Notes: generated from the letters alone by a model not told the origin. Shown: positions 33,875 through 43,846, numbered from the stretch's first letter. The stretch is 64,000 bases of DNA from JAIBCC01 sp963763855 (GCA_963763855.1 CAVXPU010000005.1:930001-994000), one strand, 5' to 3'. Numbers and translations are program-made.

Positions 33875-36628
33875 TCAATTCCGCAAATTCTTTTCAAAGA
33901 AGTCCAAGATTCTTTCGTATTCGTCCGCCCAACTCGTCGGGCGTGCAAAACCATGATTTTCAGCCGGATAAAGCATTGCGTCAAAATATTTTGTTTTCTC
34001 GAGCCGCATTAATTTCTCGATCAGTTGAATCGAATCCTGTGCATGTACGTTATCGTCAACCAATCCGTGCAAAATTAATAAAGGTTTATTCAAGCCTTCC
34101 GCATATGCAATCGGCGAACTGCGTTTGTAAGCCTCAGGATTTTTATCAGGAAATCCGAGCCGCTCAGTCGTGTAAATATTTGACGAAGCGTAATAGTTTT
34201 TCCAGTCTGCAACCGGACGCAACGCAGCCGCACAGGTGATTTTATCAGTTCGGAAAGCAAGCATCTCTGCCATAAAACCGCCGTAGCTTCCGCCATAAAC
34301 TCCAACTTTTTTCGGATTAACGGAATAATTTTTGACCGAATAATCAATCGCGTCCAAATGATCCTCATAATCTTTTCCACCTAAGAAATCATGAACATCA
34401 GTTCGCCAATCTCGCCCGTAGCCAGCCGAACCGCGAAAATCGATGTCTAAAATTACATAACCTTTTTGGGTTAAAAGCGTGTGAAACATAAACTCGCGAT
34501 AATAATTGTTCCAGCCATTAATCGTATTTTGCAGATAGCCCGCACCGTGTACGAAAATCACCATCGGATATTTTTTTGTCTTATCAAAACTATTTGGCAA
34601 ATAAATCTTCGATTTGATTATTTTGCCGTCACGGCTCGGAATATCGATAAATTTCGGTTCAGACCAAGCTGTTTTGTTGAAAGTTTCGGGGATTGAATTG
34701 GTGATTTTTTGTTCAGCATTTAATCCGCGGCAGCCTGTGCAGATCTTTTGAATATAAAGCTCTGAAGGCGAATTCCATTTTGAAAATTGGAAGAGAATAT
34801 TTGGCTGATTGCCGATCGTTTCATCAATTTGCGGATTATTTCGCATTCCTTTTTCCTGCGAATAAATCTTCAGCTTTTCTTTCGTCTTCATTTCATAGGC
34901 ATAAAATTGACGTTCGGCAGTCGTTTCTTCGGTTGAACTAAAAATTATCTGATCGCCGGTACCTGCCCATTTTGCCCAATCAATTTCGTACTTTCCTTTT
35001 GTAACCTGCTCAATTTTAACCGAATCTTTATACGTCATTGGAGCGGTTTGACGAGCTTCGGGATTTGGTGAAACGTCATTTAGCAGTCTCTCGAGCGTCG
35101 CTTTGTAAAGATGATTAAAACCGTCTCGCTCACTTCCAAAAAATACTTGGGCTGCGTTTTGCGGATTCGGTTCTACAATTCTGGAAAGTCCCGCCACCCA
35201 TTTTTCGTCGGTTTCTTCGGTCAGCAAAATGATATGCTCTGCTTTGCTGCCTACATTGTGAACATAAAAAAGTTGTCGCCGCTTCGTATCTTTATCGATT
35301 CGATCAACAATCAGACTCGCATTATCCGCCGCCCATTTTACCGAACGAATGTAGGAAACACCCTCAGCTTTTGGCAGTTTCACTTCGAAAGGTGTTTCGC
35401 GGCTTCCATCGGTTGGATAGGCGTAAATTCGCTGATCTGTCCAGCCTCGGCGAGTTGTTGGTGCAACCGTAAATTCGTCCAAATAATTCGGCACAAACAA
35501 AGCTTTTTGACGCGAGCCATCCGAAACCGTGTAAGCGATCATTTTGCCGTCTTTGGTTGGATTCACGCCAAAAATCGAAACAAACGCTGCCGGATTTGCC
35601 TCTTTCGTAACCTGCACGAGCGAAGTTTCTTTCAAATTCAAAACAAAAAAATTGCCGGCGGAAGAATAAAGAATCGAATCATTAGTCAGCCAGCGAGCGG
35701 AATTTTCAGAGCCTTGAGTGCGGGTGATGCGGCGGGCGGCGGATTTTTTTTCCGCAGTTTTAATCGACTCTTCATAGTCAATTCGAGCAACATTTATTCG
35801 GTTTTCCACACCTTGCAATTCATCAAAAACCTTCAAAGTGGGTTCATTCGTACTTAATCTAGGGTAAGATTTTGGCAAATTCTTAAGCTGATTAATCAGT
35901 ACATCAAATTGTTCATTTAATGAAATTATAGTTTTTGGATTAATCGTAGTTAGTTTCGGAGCATTATTTATCGTATCAATCAAGAGTTGTTTGGAAGTTA
36001 ATACTTCGTTATATAGCTTGTTCTCAACTACTGCCCCCATTCTTAGCGAGTGAATTATGATTTCAATAAGATCAGCACGGCGAATGATATTAGATTGATA
36101 GCTTTCCCAATAACTGCGTATTTTCTCGTCTTTCAAAATGGATGTTTCCGCTTGTGAATCCAAATCCAAAACATAAATATCCGAATTCTGCAAAAACAGA
36201 ATCTTTTTGGAATCTGGTGAAAATTCTACGCCGCCGAGATTCTTCTCACGGGCTTTAACAAAATCGTCTCGAACAATCAGACCATAGTTAAGCTTGCTTT
36301 CGGGCGGTGTTGTCCGTGGTTCAAAATTCTGCTCGGCGTTTACCAAAATTCTTGGTTCACCACCAGCCCAAATGTACAGATTTCGCGGTTCTTTTCCGTC
36401 TGCGTTCCACGAAAAAACGACTTTTGCTCCATCAGGCGAAAGCTTTTCTGAATCAGGTCGCATCCCTGCGAGCGATGGTTCAGCCATTATTTGGCGAACG
36501 GTTAAATTTTGTGCGGAAATGTTATTGGAGTTTACTAAAACCAAAGTTATTGCAAAAAAGCACGCAAAATAACTAAAAACTGATAACAATGAAATTACTT
36601 TCAGCGGCAAAAGGCGTATATTCTTCAT
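33875..36628 (-). CDS. S9-family serine peptidase (prolyl oligopeptidase type) with an inserted helical segment
   Basis: 917 residues, longer than the usual ~700. A signal peptide (hydrophobic stretch ending near residue 38) is followed by a beta-propeller with WD40-like blades and then an alpha/beta-hydrolase domain. The nucleophile is S781 (YGGSYGG), with the Asp in HGLVDDNVHAQD and the His in ENHGFARP. About 130 residues near positions 165-300 are helical, AT-rich in coding DNA (about 35730-36130) and unlike the propeller around them. The mature enzyme should be periplasmic, trimming peptides from the propeller pore. Confidence 0.9.
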   Translation of the reverse strand: MKNIRLLPLKVISLLSVFSYFACFFAITLVLVNSNNISAQNLTVRQIMAEPSLAGMRPDSEKLSPDGAKVVFSWNADGKEPRNLYIWAGGEPRILVNAEQNFEPRTTPPESKLNYGLIVRDDFVKAREKNLGGVEFSPDSKKILFLQNSDIYVLDLDSQAETSILKDEKIRSYWESYQSNIIRRADLIEIIIHSLRMGAVVENKLYNEVLTSKQLLIDTINNAPKLTTINPKTIISLNEQFDVLINQLKNLPKSYPRLSTNEPTLKVFDELQGVENRINVARIDYEESIKTAEKKSAARRITRTQGSENSARWLTNDSILYSSAGNFFVLNLKETSLVQVTKEANPAAFVSIFGVNPTKDGKMIAYTVSDGSRQKALFVPNYLDEFTVAPTTRRGWTDQRIYAYPTDGSRETPFEVKLPKAEGVSYIRSVKWAADNASLIVDRIDKDTKRRQLFYVHNVGSKAEHIILLTEETDEKWVAGLSRIVEPNPQNAAQVFFGSERDGFNHLYKATLERLLNDVSPNPEARQTAPMTYKDSVKIEQVTKGKYEIDWAKWAGTGDQIIFSSTEETTAERQFYAYEMKTKEKLKIYSQEKGMRNNPQIDETIGNQPNILFQFSKWNSPSELYIQKICTGCRGLNAEQKITNSIPETFNKTAWSEPKFIDIPSRDGKIIKSKIYLPNSFDKTKKYPMVIFVHGAGYLQNTINGWNNYYREFMFHTLLTQKGYVILDIDFRGSAGYGRDWRTDVHDFLGGKDYEDHLDAIDYSVKNYSVNPKKVGVYGGSYGGFMAEMLAFRTDKITCAAALRPVADWKNYYASSNIYTTERLGFPDKNPEAYKRSSPIAYAEGLNKPLLILHGLVDDNVHAQDSIQLIEKLMRLEKTKYFDAMLYPAENHGFARPTSWADEYERILDFFEKNLRN

Positions 36629-36674
36629 AGATTATTAGACAATTTGAATTTTCTCTGCGAATTATATACGAATT

Positions 36675-36845
36675 ATGGAAGAAAAGACGAAGCCGAAAGA
36701 TATATCAGGCGAGGATAAAGAAAAATTAGACGCAGAATGCTTGCCGGGCTCATTTATCGATCAAAAAGAAGAGGGAAGTTATTATTATGACGACGCTCAC
36801 GGTTATGAAACTTTTGTTGAAGAAACGGACGACGAAGAGGATTAA
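36675..36845 (+). CDS. small acidic protein (56 residues)
   Basis: An ORF of 57 codons between the S9 peptidase and the lipoprotein gene. The product is very acidic (ends TDDEED) with a central YYYDDAHGYETF. There is no signal peptide and no obvious ribosome site. The codon usage looks like that of the neighbours. Function unknown; it could be an acidic accessory factor. Confidence 0.55.
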   Translation: MEEKTKPKDISGEDKEKLDAECLPGSFIDQKEEGSYYYDDAHGYETFVEETDDEED

Positions 36846-36906
36846 CGGCGAGTTTTGATTGCAAAACACTTTTTGGTTATCGATGAATTAGCGATAGAAT
36901 AAATTT

Positions 36907-37551
36907 ATGAACAAATCTAAATTATTGACAAATATATTACTTATTACGATCTTGATGACAATCGGATTTGGGTGTAATTCTGCGAAATTGCCTTCTTTTG
37001 GGGGCGGACTGAGCGAATCAACCGATCCTAAAGCGGCTATTCAAGACACCTTGAAAAATTTTACGGATGCGAAATCGTATCATTCAGTCATAAAGACCAA
37101 GAATGCTTTGGCAGAGGTTGAAACCGAAGTCAGTTTCGTAGCCCCTGATAAATTTTCTATTAAGAATAATGTGCCAACCATGAAGAGCGAAATAATCGTG
37201 ATTGGAAATGAATCTTTCAGTAGAATGGGCGATGGAAAATGGACTAAATTGCCTCCAAATCAAGGACCCTCAATCGCAGATATTCGTGGCAAATACTCGG
37301 AAGAATCGCTAGCAGCGATGAGAGACTTTACGTTCGTGGGCAAGGAAACTATCAACAAAAGGGATGCTTTAATTTTCAAATACAACACTTCTTACGGCGG
37401 AGAAGCAGTTTGCAAAATGTGGATCGATGCGAATTCCAGCTTGCCGATAAAGGTTGAAACTGACGGCATTTACGCGAATAACAAAGTGCAAATGACAGTA
37501 ACCTACGATTTCGAAAAAGAAATAACGATTGAGGCTCCAAAGACTTACTAA
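36907..37551 (+). CDS. lipoprotein, LolA/outer-membrane-sorting-like fold
   Basis: 214 residues with a lipobox (TIGFGC, lipidation at about Cys 23). The mature part is a beta-rich sheet (SVIKTKNALAEVETEVSFVAPDKFSIK, YSEESLAAMRDFTFVGKETI, KVQMTVTYDFEK) of the type seen in LolA/LppX-like lipid-binding proteins. The class assignment is by fold pattern only. Its stop overlaps the ppc stop by 4 bp (convergent). Confidence 0.7.
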   Translation: MNKSKLLTNILLITILMTIGFGCNSAKLPSFGGGLSESTDPKAAIQDTLKNFTDAKSYHSVIKTKNALAEVETEVSFVAPDKFSIKNNVPTMKSEIIVIGNESFSRMGDGKWTKLPPNQGPSIADIRGKYSEESLAAMRDFTFVGKETINKRDALIFKYNTSYGGEAVCKMWIDANSSLPIKVETDGIYANNKVQMTVTYDFEKEITIEAPKTY

Positions 37552-40127
37552 ACCGAATTTCTCCCGGCATTTATGATACCAAAAGAGCATCGCATCGCGA
37601 GTTTTTCGTAATTTGCAATCTTTTCGGAATCGTTCGTAGAGGCTTCAAGCCCCTGAATTTGTTGGATCGAATACTGCTGAATCGTGGTTAGCGGAAAAAC
37701 GATTCGCTCACGGGTTTGCACGGATTGCTGTTCGGTCGGGTAATCAGACATCAGAGAATCCTTGCCGGAAAGTTTGAAAATATATTCTTTCGTAAGTAAA
37801 TATTCGGCATAGATCTTTCGCCATATTTCACCGAAAACCTTGTCATTTTCGAGCCAAGCCGTCAGCGGGAAAAACGACTTTTGCATCGCCATTTCACAAT
37901 TGTCGATTAATGCTTTAAAGAAGCCATTAGTCAGATACATCGTTTTAACTTGTTCGAATTTTCCGGCTTCATCCATCTTTTTGAGTCCGGTACCAACACC
38001 GTAAAAGCCCGGTACATTTTGTTTCAATTGACTCCACGCTCCGACAAAAGGAATTGCCCGTAAATCCTTTAATGTCAACTTATTAGAAGAGCCACGCTTA
38101 ACCGGTCGGCTGCCGATATTGGTCGCGGAATAGAATCTTAAAGGACTGATATTTGAAAGATATTCGAGAAATTGCGGATGATTTTTCAGGCTTTCATATT
38201 CGGCAAAACTCGCATCTGCGATCGACTGCATCAAGCTTTCCTCCGAGGAATCAAAAGTCTCGTCTTTGGCTGAAAAAAGATGATTAAAAATGCCAGCATT
38301 TAGTAATTGTTCGAGGTTGAATTGAGCCGCGTTGATCGTCCCGAAATTTGACGAAACTGTTTGTCCTTGAATCGTAACCTGAATCGCGTCGTTAGCAATA
38401 TTTTTACCCATTGAGGAGAAAAATTTATGCGTTTTTCCGCCTCCGCGAGCTGGCGGACCGCCGCGACCATCGAAGAAAATTACGTTTACGCCATAGCTTC
38501 TTGAAAGCTCAGTAAGTTCATCTTTTGCTTTGTAAATGCTCCAATTTGCCATCAAATAGCCGCCGTCCTTGGTGCCGTCGCTAAAGCCGAGCATGATTGT
38601 TTGAGTATCGTTGCGGCGTGCTAAATGTTGGCGATAAAGAGGATTTTCGTAAAGCTGATGCATCACATCCGCAGCTTCCTTAAGGTCGGCAATTGTTTCA
38701 AAAAGCGGAACGATATCAATATTTACATCTTCTGCAGACCAACCGCCGAGCAGAAAAAGTCCGTAAACTTCGATTGCATTCAAAGCAGACTGACACTGCG
38801 AAATGATGTAGCGTTCGCAAGCCTTTTCGCCGTTTTCGGATTGAATCTTTTTGATCGCTTCAACCGTTTTTATAGTGTCTTTGGCGAGTTCGTCGGTCAG
38901 TTTTTCGGCTTCAATTCGTTTGGTAACTTTCAAAAGACATTCAATCTTTTCGCTGTCTGACAAAGCGGCGTAATTTTTGGGTAAACTATCCGTTGTTTCC
39001 GCGATATGTTGCAAAATATTAGCGTGCATCGTTGATTCCTGACGAACATCAAGCGATGCAAAATACAAACCAAAAATCTCAATTTTGGAGATTAATTCCT
39101 CAACCAATTGCACAAAAAGCCCGTCGTGCTTGCCCAAAAGTGTTTCGCGAATTTGCCTTAGAGTTGCCAAAATTTCTTCTTGCGAAATCTTTTTCTTCGG
39201 ATCGGGAAGCAAAATATTTTCGTAAAGTTTATCTTCCAATTCACCCAAAATTTCTTCTACTCCAACAAACGTCAGTCGCCTTTTGATTCGACGAACATCA
39301 CGATAATACGCTTTCAGAATCGAACTTCTGAGAGCTTCGGTAACTTTTAATGTAATTTCAACCGTTACAAAAGGATTTCCGTCGCGGTCGCCACCGGACC
39401 AAAAACCCATTCTAATCAATTTCGAAGTATCAAATTCTTCATTGGGAAAAGCCTGCTTTATCTCCGAAATGATATTTCCAATCGCAAAATAAAAGATGTT
39501 TTCGAGATACCAGATGAGGCTTACAGCTTCGTCAAACGGAGTCGGTTTCGATTTTTTGAAGAATGGCGTTCGCCCGAGCTGCTGCAAAAATGTGTTGATC
39601 TCCGTAACGTTATTTTTCTCAATTGAATCCGCCAAATCGTTGATAATTCCGAGTACCGAACCCGGGTAAAATTGCGTTGGATGAGCGGTCAAAACCGGTC
39701 TAACACTAAATGTGTCAATAGTTTGCGAAAATTCAGAGAGTTTATTGGTTTGGATTACATCAGAAGTGATCTGCTTGAGAGTTCCGGCACCGTGCATGTC
39801 GTTCATCTCACGAAAAGCAGCGTCTTCGAGAGCGTCGAAAAGCACAATTTGGCGTTCGGCATATTGCACAAAGCGAAATAACAAATCAATCCTCGAATCT
39901 TCGGTATCAAGTGAAGTGTGATTGGCAAAAAAGTCGTCAATGATTTGAGTTGGACTTTTTTTGGCTGCGTAGCCATCTTCGCAATTGCTTAAAAATAGCG
40001 AAAGCAAGATGCCCGTTTTATCAATTCCGTAAAAAGGAAGCGACAAAAAAAGGCTGTTATAAAGCTGAAAACGGATCCCAATCGTATCTTGAAATTTGTG
40101 CAATGCACTTGAAGACGTTTGATTCAT
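37548..40127 (-). CDS. ppc: phosphoenolpyruvate carboxylase
   Basis: 859 residues. It catalyses PEP + bicarbonate to oxaloacetate, feeding the TCA cycle. Signature segments are VLTAHPTQF (catalytic His), GFWSGGDRDGNPFVT, and FFDGRGGPPARGGG (active-site loop, with the usual HGRGG read here as DGRGG), then the C-terminal RCSFGIINAGRNSV, normally QNTG. The usual C-terminal NTG is therefore changed. Such variants are seen in Bacteroidota-type PEPC. It may be an allosterically altered enzyme. Divergent from ilvB. Confidence 0.93.
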   Translation of the reverse strand: MNQTSSSALHKFQDTIGIRFQLYNSLFLSLPFYGIDKTGILLSLFLSNCEDGYAAKKSPTQIIDDFFANHTSLDTEDSRIDLLFRFVQYAERQIVLFDALEDAAFREMNDMHGAGTLKQITSDVIQTNKLSEFSQTIDTFSVRPVLTAHPTQFYPGSVLGIINDLADSIEKNNVTEINTFLQQLGRTPFFKKSKPTPFDEAVSLIWYLENIFYFAIGNIISEIKQAFPNEEFDTSKLIRMGFWSGGDRDGNPFVTVEITLKVTEALRSSILKAYYRDVRRIKRRLTFVGVEEILGELEDKLYENILLPDPKKKISQEEILATLRQIRETLLGKHDGLFVQLVEELISKIEIFGLYFASLDVRQESTMHANILQHIAETTDSLPKNYAALSDSEKIECLLKVTKRIEAEKLTDELAKDTIKTVEAIKKIQSENGEKACERYIISQCQSALNAIEVYGLFLLGGWSAEDVNIDIVPLFETIADLKEAADVMHQLYENPLYRQHLARRNDTQTIMLGFSDGTKDGGYLMANWSIYKAKDELTELSRSYGVNVIFFDGRGGPPARGGGKTHKFFSSMGKNIANDAIQVTIQGQTVSSNFGTINAAQFNLEQLLNAGIFNHLFSAKDETFDSSEESLMQSIADASFAEYESLKNHPQFLEYLSNISPLRFYSATNIGSRPVKRGSSNKLTLKDLRAIPFVGAWSQLKQNVPGFYGVGTGLKKMDEAGKFEQVKTMYLTNGFFKALIDNCEMAMQKSFFPLTAWLENDKVFGEIWRKIYAEYLLTKEYIFKLSGKDSLMSDYPTEQQSVQTRERIVFPLTTIQQYSIQQIQGLEASTNDSEKIANYEKLAMRCSFGIINAGRNSV

Positions 40128-40309
40128 AAAATGAATTCTAATACATAGTGAGCTTTACATATAATATTTATTTTAATCTTTTGCTTAAAATACGGCTAAT
40201 TCCAAAAAAATAATTGAAATATAAGTTATGAAATGCTACGATACATAACTTTCATTTATAGGTATTGTGAAATGTTTGAGAAAAACAGCATAAGAAGTAA
40301 TAAAAAATT

Positions 40310-42079
40310 ATGAAAACTGCAACTGAAGCGAGCAAAAATGTTGTTAGCACTGAAAGTCAAAATGCTAAACCGCAAATTGCACGCGGTGCGGAAATTCTCG
40401 TCCGTTCATTGATCAAAAATGGGGTCGACAAAATTTTCGGCTATCCCGGCGGGGCGGTTTTGCATATTTATGATGAGCTTTGGCGTTTTCGTGAAGAAAT
40501 TACGCACTATCTCGTTCGCCATGAGCAAGGTGCGACCCATGCTGCCGAAGGTTATGCACGGGCGACGGGAAAAGTAGGAGTTGTATTGGTGACATCAGGT
40601 CCGGGTGCGACGAATGCGGTTACTGGAATTGCGACTGCCTATATGGATTCGATTCCGCTTGTTGTGATAACGGGACAAGTTCCGCTTCCGATGATTGGCA
40701 CGGATGCTTTTCAGGAAGTTGACACCTTTGGAATTACTCTTCCTATAGTAAAACACAGCTATTTAATTAAAGACGTTCATAAAATCGAAGCGATAATCGA
40801 TGAAGCTTTTCAGATCGCACAAACGGGCAGACCGGGTCCGGTAGTAATCGATATTCCAAAAGATATTACCGCTCAAATGGCTGAATATTCGGGAAAGAAA
40901 ACTCATTTTCCATCGCTTGAAAATGAGCAGAAAATTGATAGGGAAGCATTAGATTTAGCGGTGCAAAAACTTCTGGAAGCAAAGAAACCTGTTTTTTATG
41001 TCGGCGGCGGAGTTGTTACTTCAAACGCCTCAGATGAACTCTTGGAAGTTGCGGAAATTTTGCAAATGCCGGTTACGCCTACACTTATGGGCTTGGGGGG
41101 ATTTCCTTCGGTTCATGAAAATTGTATGGGAATGCTCGGAATGCATGGCACATACACATCAAATATGGCAGTGGCGGAAAGCGATCTGCTTTTTGCGGTT
41201 GGAGTTCGCTTTGATGATCGCGTGACGGGGAAATTGGCGACTTTTGCTCCGCACGCCGAAGTAATTCACATAGACATTTCACCTTCGAATATCGGAAAAA
41301 TTCGTAAAGCAAATATTTCTCTGGTTGCTGATGCGAAAACAGCTTTGAAAGCGATTGCTGAAAAGTTGAAAAACCGCAGTCAGTCAGACATTAGTGCAAG
41401 TATTAAAAGACGTGAGCCTTGGTGGAGGGAAATTCGCGAATGGCAAAAAAGCGTTCCTTTGATCTGCGAAACTTCGGAAACAGAGATCAAGCCGCAGCAG
41501 GTTATTGAAGAACTTCACCGGATCACAAATGGTGACGCGATAATCGTTACAGACGTTGGGCAACATCAGATGTGGGCGGCACAGTTTTACCCATTTAAGC
41601 GTTCGCGGCAATGGCTGACGAGCGGCGGACTTGGCACGATGGGCTTTGGTCTGCCTGCTGCGATGGGTGCGGCTTTGGCTTGTCCGGAGCATCAAGTTGT
41701 TGCAATAGTTGGAGATGGCGGTTTTCAGATGACCAATCAAGAAATCACCACAGCCGTTCAATACAATATTCCTTTGAAAGTCTTGATTATGAATAATGGC
41801 TATCTCGGAATGGTTCGGCAATGGCAGGAAATGTTTTATAAACGGGCTTATTCAGAAGTTGATCTATCCGTTTCGCCGGATTTTGTGAAGCTCGCGGAGG
41901 CTCACGGAGCATTAGGTTTGCGTGCAAAAACTCCAGCTGAATTGACCGAAGTTTTGCAAAAAGGTTTGAGCTATGAAGGCACAACGATTATGGATATTGT
42001 TGTAACGAAAGAAGAAAATGTTTTCCCGATTGTTCCGGCAGGTGGAAATTCTAGGGATATGATCTTGAAGGAAGGATGA
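40310..42079 (+). CDS. ilvB: acetolactate synthase large subunit
   Basis: 589 residues; first shared step of valine, leucine and isoleucine synthesis. FGYPGGAVLHIYDEL and HEQGATHAAEGYARATGKVG contain the catalytic glutamate, and GDGGFQMTNQEITTAVQY through MNNGYLGMVRQWQE is the thiamine-diphosphate motif. The leader between ppc and ilvB (182 bp) has no attenuator or T-box that I can recognise. ilvN, ilvC, a cupin gene and ilvD follow on the same strand. Confidence 0.96.
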   Translation: MKTATEASKNVVSTESQNAKPQIARGAEILVRSLIKNGVDKIFGYPGGAVLHIYDELWRFREEITHYLVRHEQGATHAAEGYARATGKVGVVLVTSGPGATNAVTGIATAYMDSIPLVVITGQVPLPMIGTDAFQEVDTFGITLPIVKHSYLIKDVHKIEAIIDEAFQIAQTGRPGPVVIDIPKDITAQMAEYSGKKTHFPSLENEQKIDREALDLAVQKLLEAKKPVFYVGGGVVTSNASDELLEVAEILQMPVTPTLMGLGGFPSVHENCMGMLGMHGTYTSNMAVAESDLLFAVGVRFDDRVTGKLATFAPHAEVIHIDISPSNIGKIRKANISLVADAKTALKAIAEKLKNRSQSDISASIKRREPWWREIREWQKSVPLICETSETEIKPQQVIEELHRITNGDAIIVTDVGQHQMWAAQFYPFKRSRQWLTSGGLGTMGFGLPAAMGAALACPEHQVVAIVGDGGFQMTNQEITTAVQYNIPLKVLIMNNGYLGMVRQWQEMFYKRAYSEVDLSVSPDFVKLAEAHGALGLRAKTPAELTEVLQKGLSYEGTTIMDIVVTKEENVFPIVPAGGNSRDMILKEG

Positions 42080-42156
42080 AGGCTGAGGGATGAAGGATGA
42101 AATAAATTCAAAATCTTAAATCCTAAAATCTTAAATCTTAAATTTTGAATCGAATT

Positions 42157-42678
42157 ATGCGTCATACAATTACAATTGATGTTGCCAATGAAGCAGGCGA
42201 ACTTTCGCGAATAATCGGGCTTTTTTCTGCTCGCGGCTTTAATATTGAAACGATAACGGTCGGCAAGACTTTAGAGCCGAATTGGTCGCGTTGTACGATT
42301 GTGACGTTTGGCGATGATTCGGTAATCGAGCAAATTATCAAGCAATGTTCGCGTTTGATAAGGGTTCGCGAAGTTAAAGCCGTTACGCGTTTGCCGCATA
42401 TTGAAAGGGAAATGGCATTGATCGAGGTTGGTGCCAAAGCCGGTGCTGAGCGACAGGAAGTGATGAGTTTGGTGGAAATATTTCGTGCGAAAGTAGTGGA
42501 TATTTCTCACGAAAAAATGATTTTGGAGCTATCCGGTGCGATGGATAAGGTGGACGTTTTTATCGAAATGCTGCGACCTCTCGGAGTTGCAAATGTAACG
42601 CGGACGGGTTGCGTAGCCGCTAATCGACTTTCGGCTTTAGAAGACGGCGGCGAGAAGATATTGAGTGCTAATTTATAA
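42157..42678 (+). CDS. ilvN: acetolactate synthase small subunit
   Basis: 173 residues from ATG 42157 (a TTG at 42145 is less likely). HTITIDVANEAGELSRIIGLF and ARGFNIETITVG form the N-terminal ACT domain that binds valine for feedback control, and GAKAGAERQEVMSLVEIFRA begins the C-terminal domain. It is 77 bp after ilvB, separated by AT-rich repeated-looking DNA. Confidence 0.94.
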   Translation: MRHTITIDVANEAGELSRIIGLFSARGFNIETITVGKTLEPNWSRCTIVTFGDDSVIEQIIKQCSRLIRVREVKAVTRLPHIEREMALIEVGAKAGAERQEVMSLVEIFRAKVVDISHEKMILELSGAMDKVDVFIEMLRPLGVANVTRTGCVAANRLSALEDGGEKILSANL

Positions 42679-42719
42679 GATTGGTCAGTAACCCGACTAT
42701 TAAGGAGGGCGAAAAAAAT

Positions 42720-42809
42720 GCAGAAGTCCGCACGTAAGTAAGGACGAAATACTGACATAGAGAATGTAAATATTAAATGGAACGCCCTTACTAACGTGCG
42801 GGCTTCCGC
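42720..42809. repeat. palindromic element G (24-bp arms) between ilvN and ilvC
   Basis: Arms 42720-42743 and 42786-42809 are inverted repeats with three mismatches. Immediately before it is AAGGAGGGCGAAAAAAATG, a good ribosome site and ATG that lead nowhere; ilvC has a second site downstream. The element therefore appears to have been inserted at an old start region. Its core is shared with element F. Confidence 0.85.
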
Positions 42810-42825
42810 AAAAGAGGAAGAGATA

Positions 42826-43842
42826 ATGAAAGTATTTTACGAACAAGATGCAAATCTTAACTTATTGAAAGAAAAGCGGATAGCCGTTATTGGCTATGGC
42901 TCGCAAGGACACGCACACGCGAATAACCTGAAGGATTCGGGCTTTGATGTGGTTGTCGGTTTACCGGAAGGAAGCAAATCAAAAGCTAAGGCTGAAGCTG
43001 CCGGCTTGGAAGTTTTATACACCCGCGATGCGGTTGAATCAGCCGATATGATAATGGTTTTAGTTCCTGACGAACTCGCTCCAACCGTTTACCGAAACGA
43101 AATTGAGCCTGCTTTGAAACCCGGCAAATATCTACTTTTTGCACATGGTTTCGGCGTTCATTTCAAAAAAATCACGCCACCGATAGACGTAAATGTGTTT
43201 CTCGTTGCTCCAAAAGGTCCTGGTCATCTGGTTCGCAGCGAGTATGCACGAGGTCGGGGTGTTCCATGTCTTTTGGCGGTTCATCAAGACGTTACGGGTG
43301 ACACACGCGAACTCGGAATGGCATACGCTTCGGCAATTGGCGGTGGCAAAGCTGGAATCATCGAGACGACTTTCAAAGAAGAGACCGAAACTGATCTTTT
43401 TGGCGAACAAGCCGTACTTTGCGGAGGCTTAACTGCTTTGATCAAAGCGGGTTACGAAACTTTGACCGAAGCCGGATATGCACCTGAAATGGCTTATTTT
43501 GAATGCTTGCATGAGATGAAACTTATCGTCGATTTACTGTATGAAGGCGGAATTTCCAACATGCGTTATTCAGTTTCAAACACGGCTGAGTATGGTGATT
43601 TAACTCGCGGAAGTCGAATTGTAACGTCAGAAACAAAGGCTGAAATGAAGAAAATTTTGAGCGAGATTCAAAGCGGACAATTTGCAGATGAATGGATGGC
43701 AGAATGCGATAACGGCAAAGTGAATTTCAATCGAATGGAAGCCGAAGGCGAAACTCACAGCATTGAAAAGGTTGGCGAAGAGCTTCGCGGAATGATGCCT
43801 TGGTTGCAAGAGAAGACTTTGGTTAACAAGCAAGCAAACTAA
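42826..43842 (+). CDS. ilvC: ketol-acid reductoisomerase
   Basis: 338 residues, class I length; converts acetolactate to dihydroxy-isovalerate with NADPH. KRIAVIGYGSQGHAHANNL is the dinucleotide motif, and LVAPKGPGHLVRSEYARGRG and LFGEQAVLCGGLTALI are core segments holding metal ligands. I took ATG 42826 with GAGGAAGAG upstream rather than the longer in-frame GTG at 42796, which lies inside element G. Confidence 0.96.
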   Translation: MKVFYEQDANLNLLKEKRIAVIGYGSQGHAHANNLKDSGFDVVVGLPEGSKSKAKAEAAGLEVLYTRDAVESADMIMVLVPDELAPTVYRNEIEPALKPGKYLLFAHGFGVHFKKITPPIDVNVFLVAPKGPGHLVRSEYARGRGVPCLLAVHQDVTGDTRELGMAYASAIGGGKAGIIETTFKEETETDLFGEQAVLCGGLTALIKAGYETLTEAGYAPEMAYFECLHEMKLIVDLLYEGGISNMRYSVSNTAEYGDLTRGSRIVTSETKAEMKKILSEIQSGQFADEWMAECDNGKVNFNRMEAEGETHSIEKVGEELRGMMPWLQEKTLVNKQAN

Positions 43843-43846
43843 TTTA

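Noticed and set aside
35111..35857. 248-codon ORF antisense to the S9 peptidase
   Set aside because: The composition is that of a shadow frame; the sense strand encodes a clear propeller-hydrolase protein.
40128..40309. T-box or attenuator in front of ilvB
   Set aside because: No T-box consensus, leader peptide rich in branched-chain codons or terminator/antiterminator pair could be found. A TGAAATGTTTG element near 40268 lacks the GTCTTA partner.
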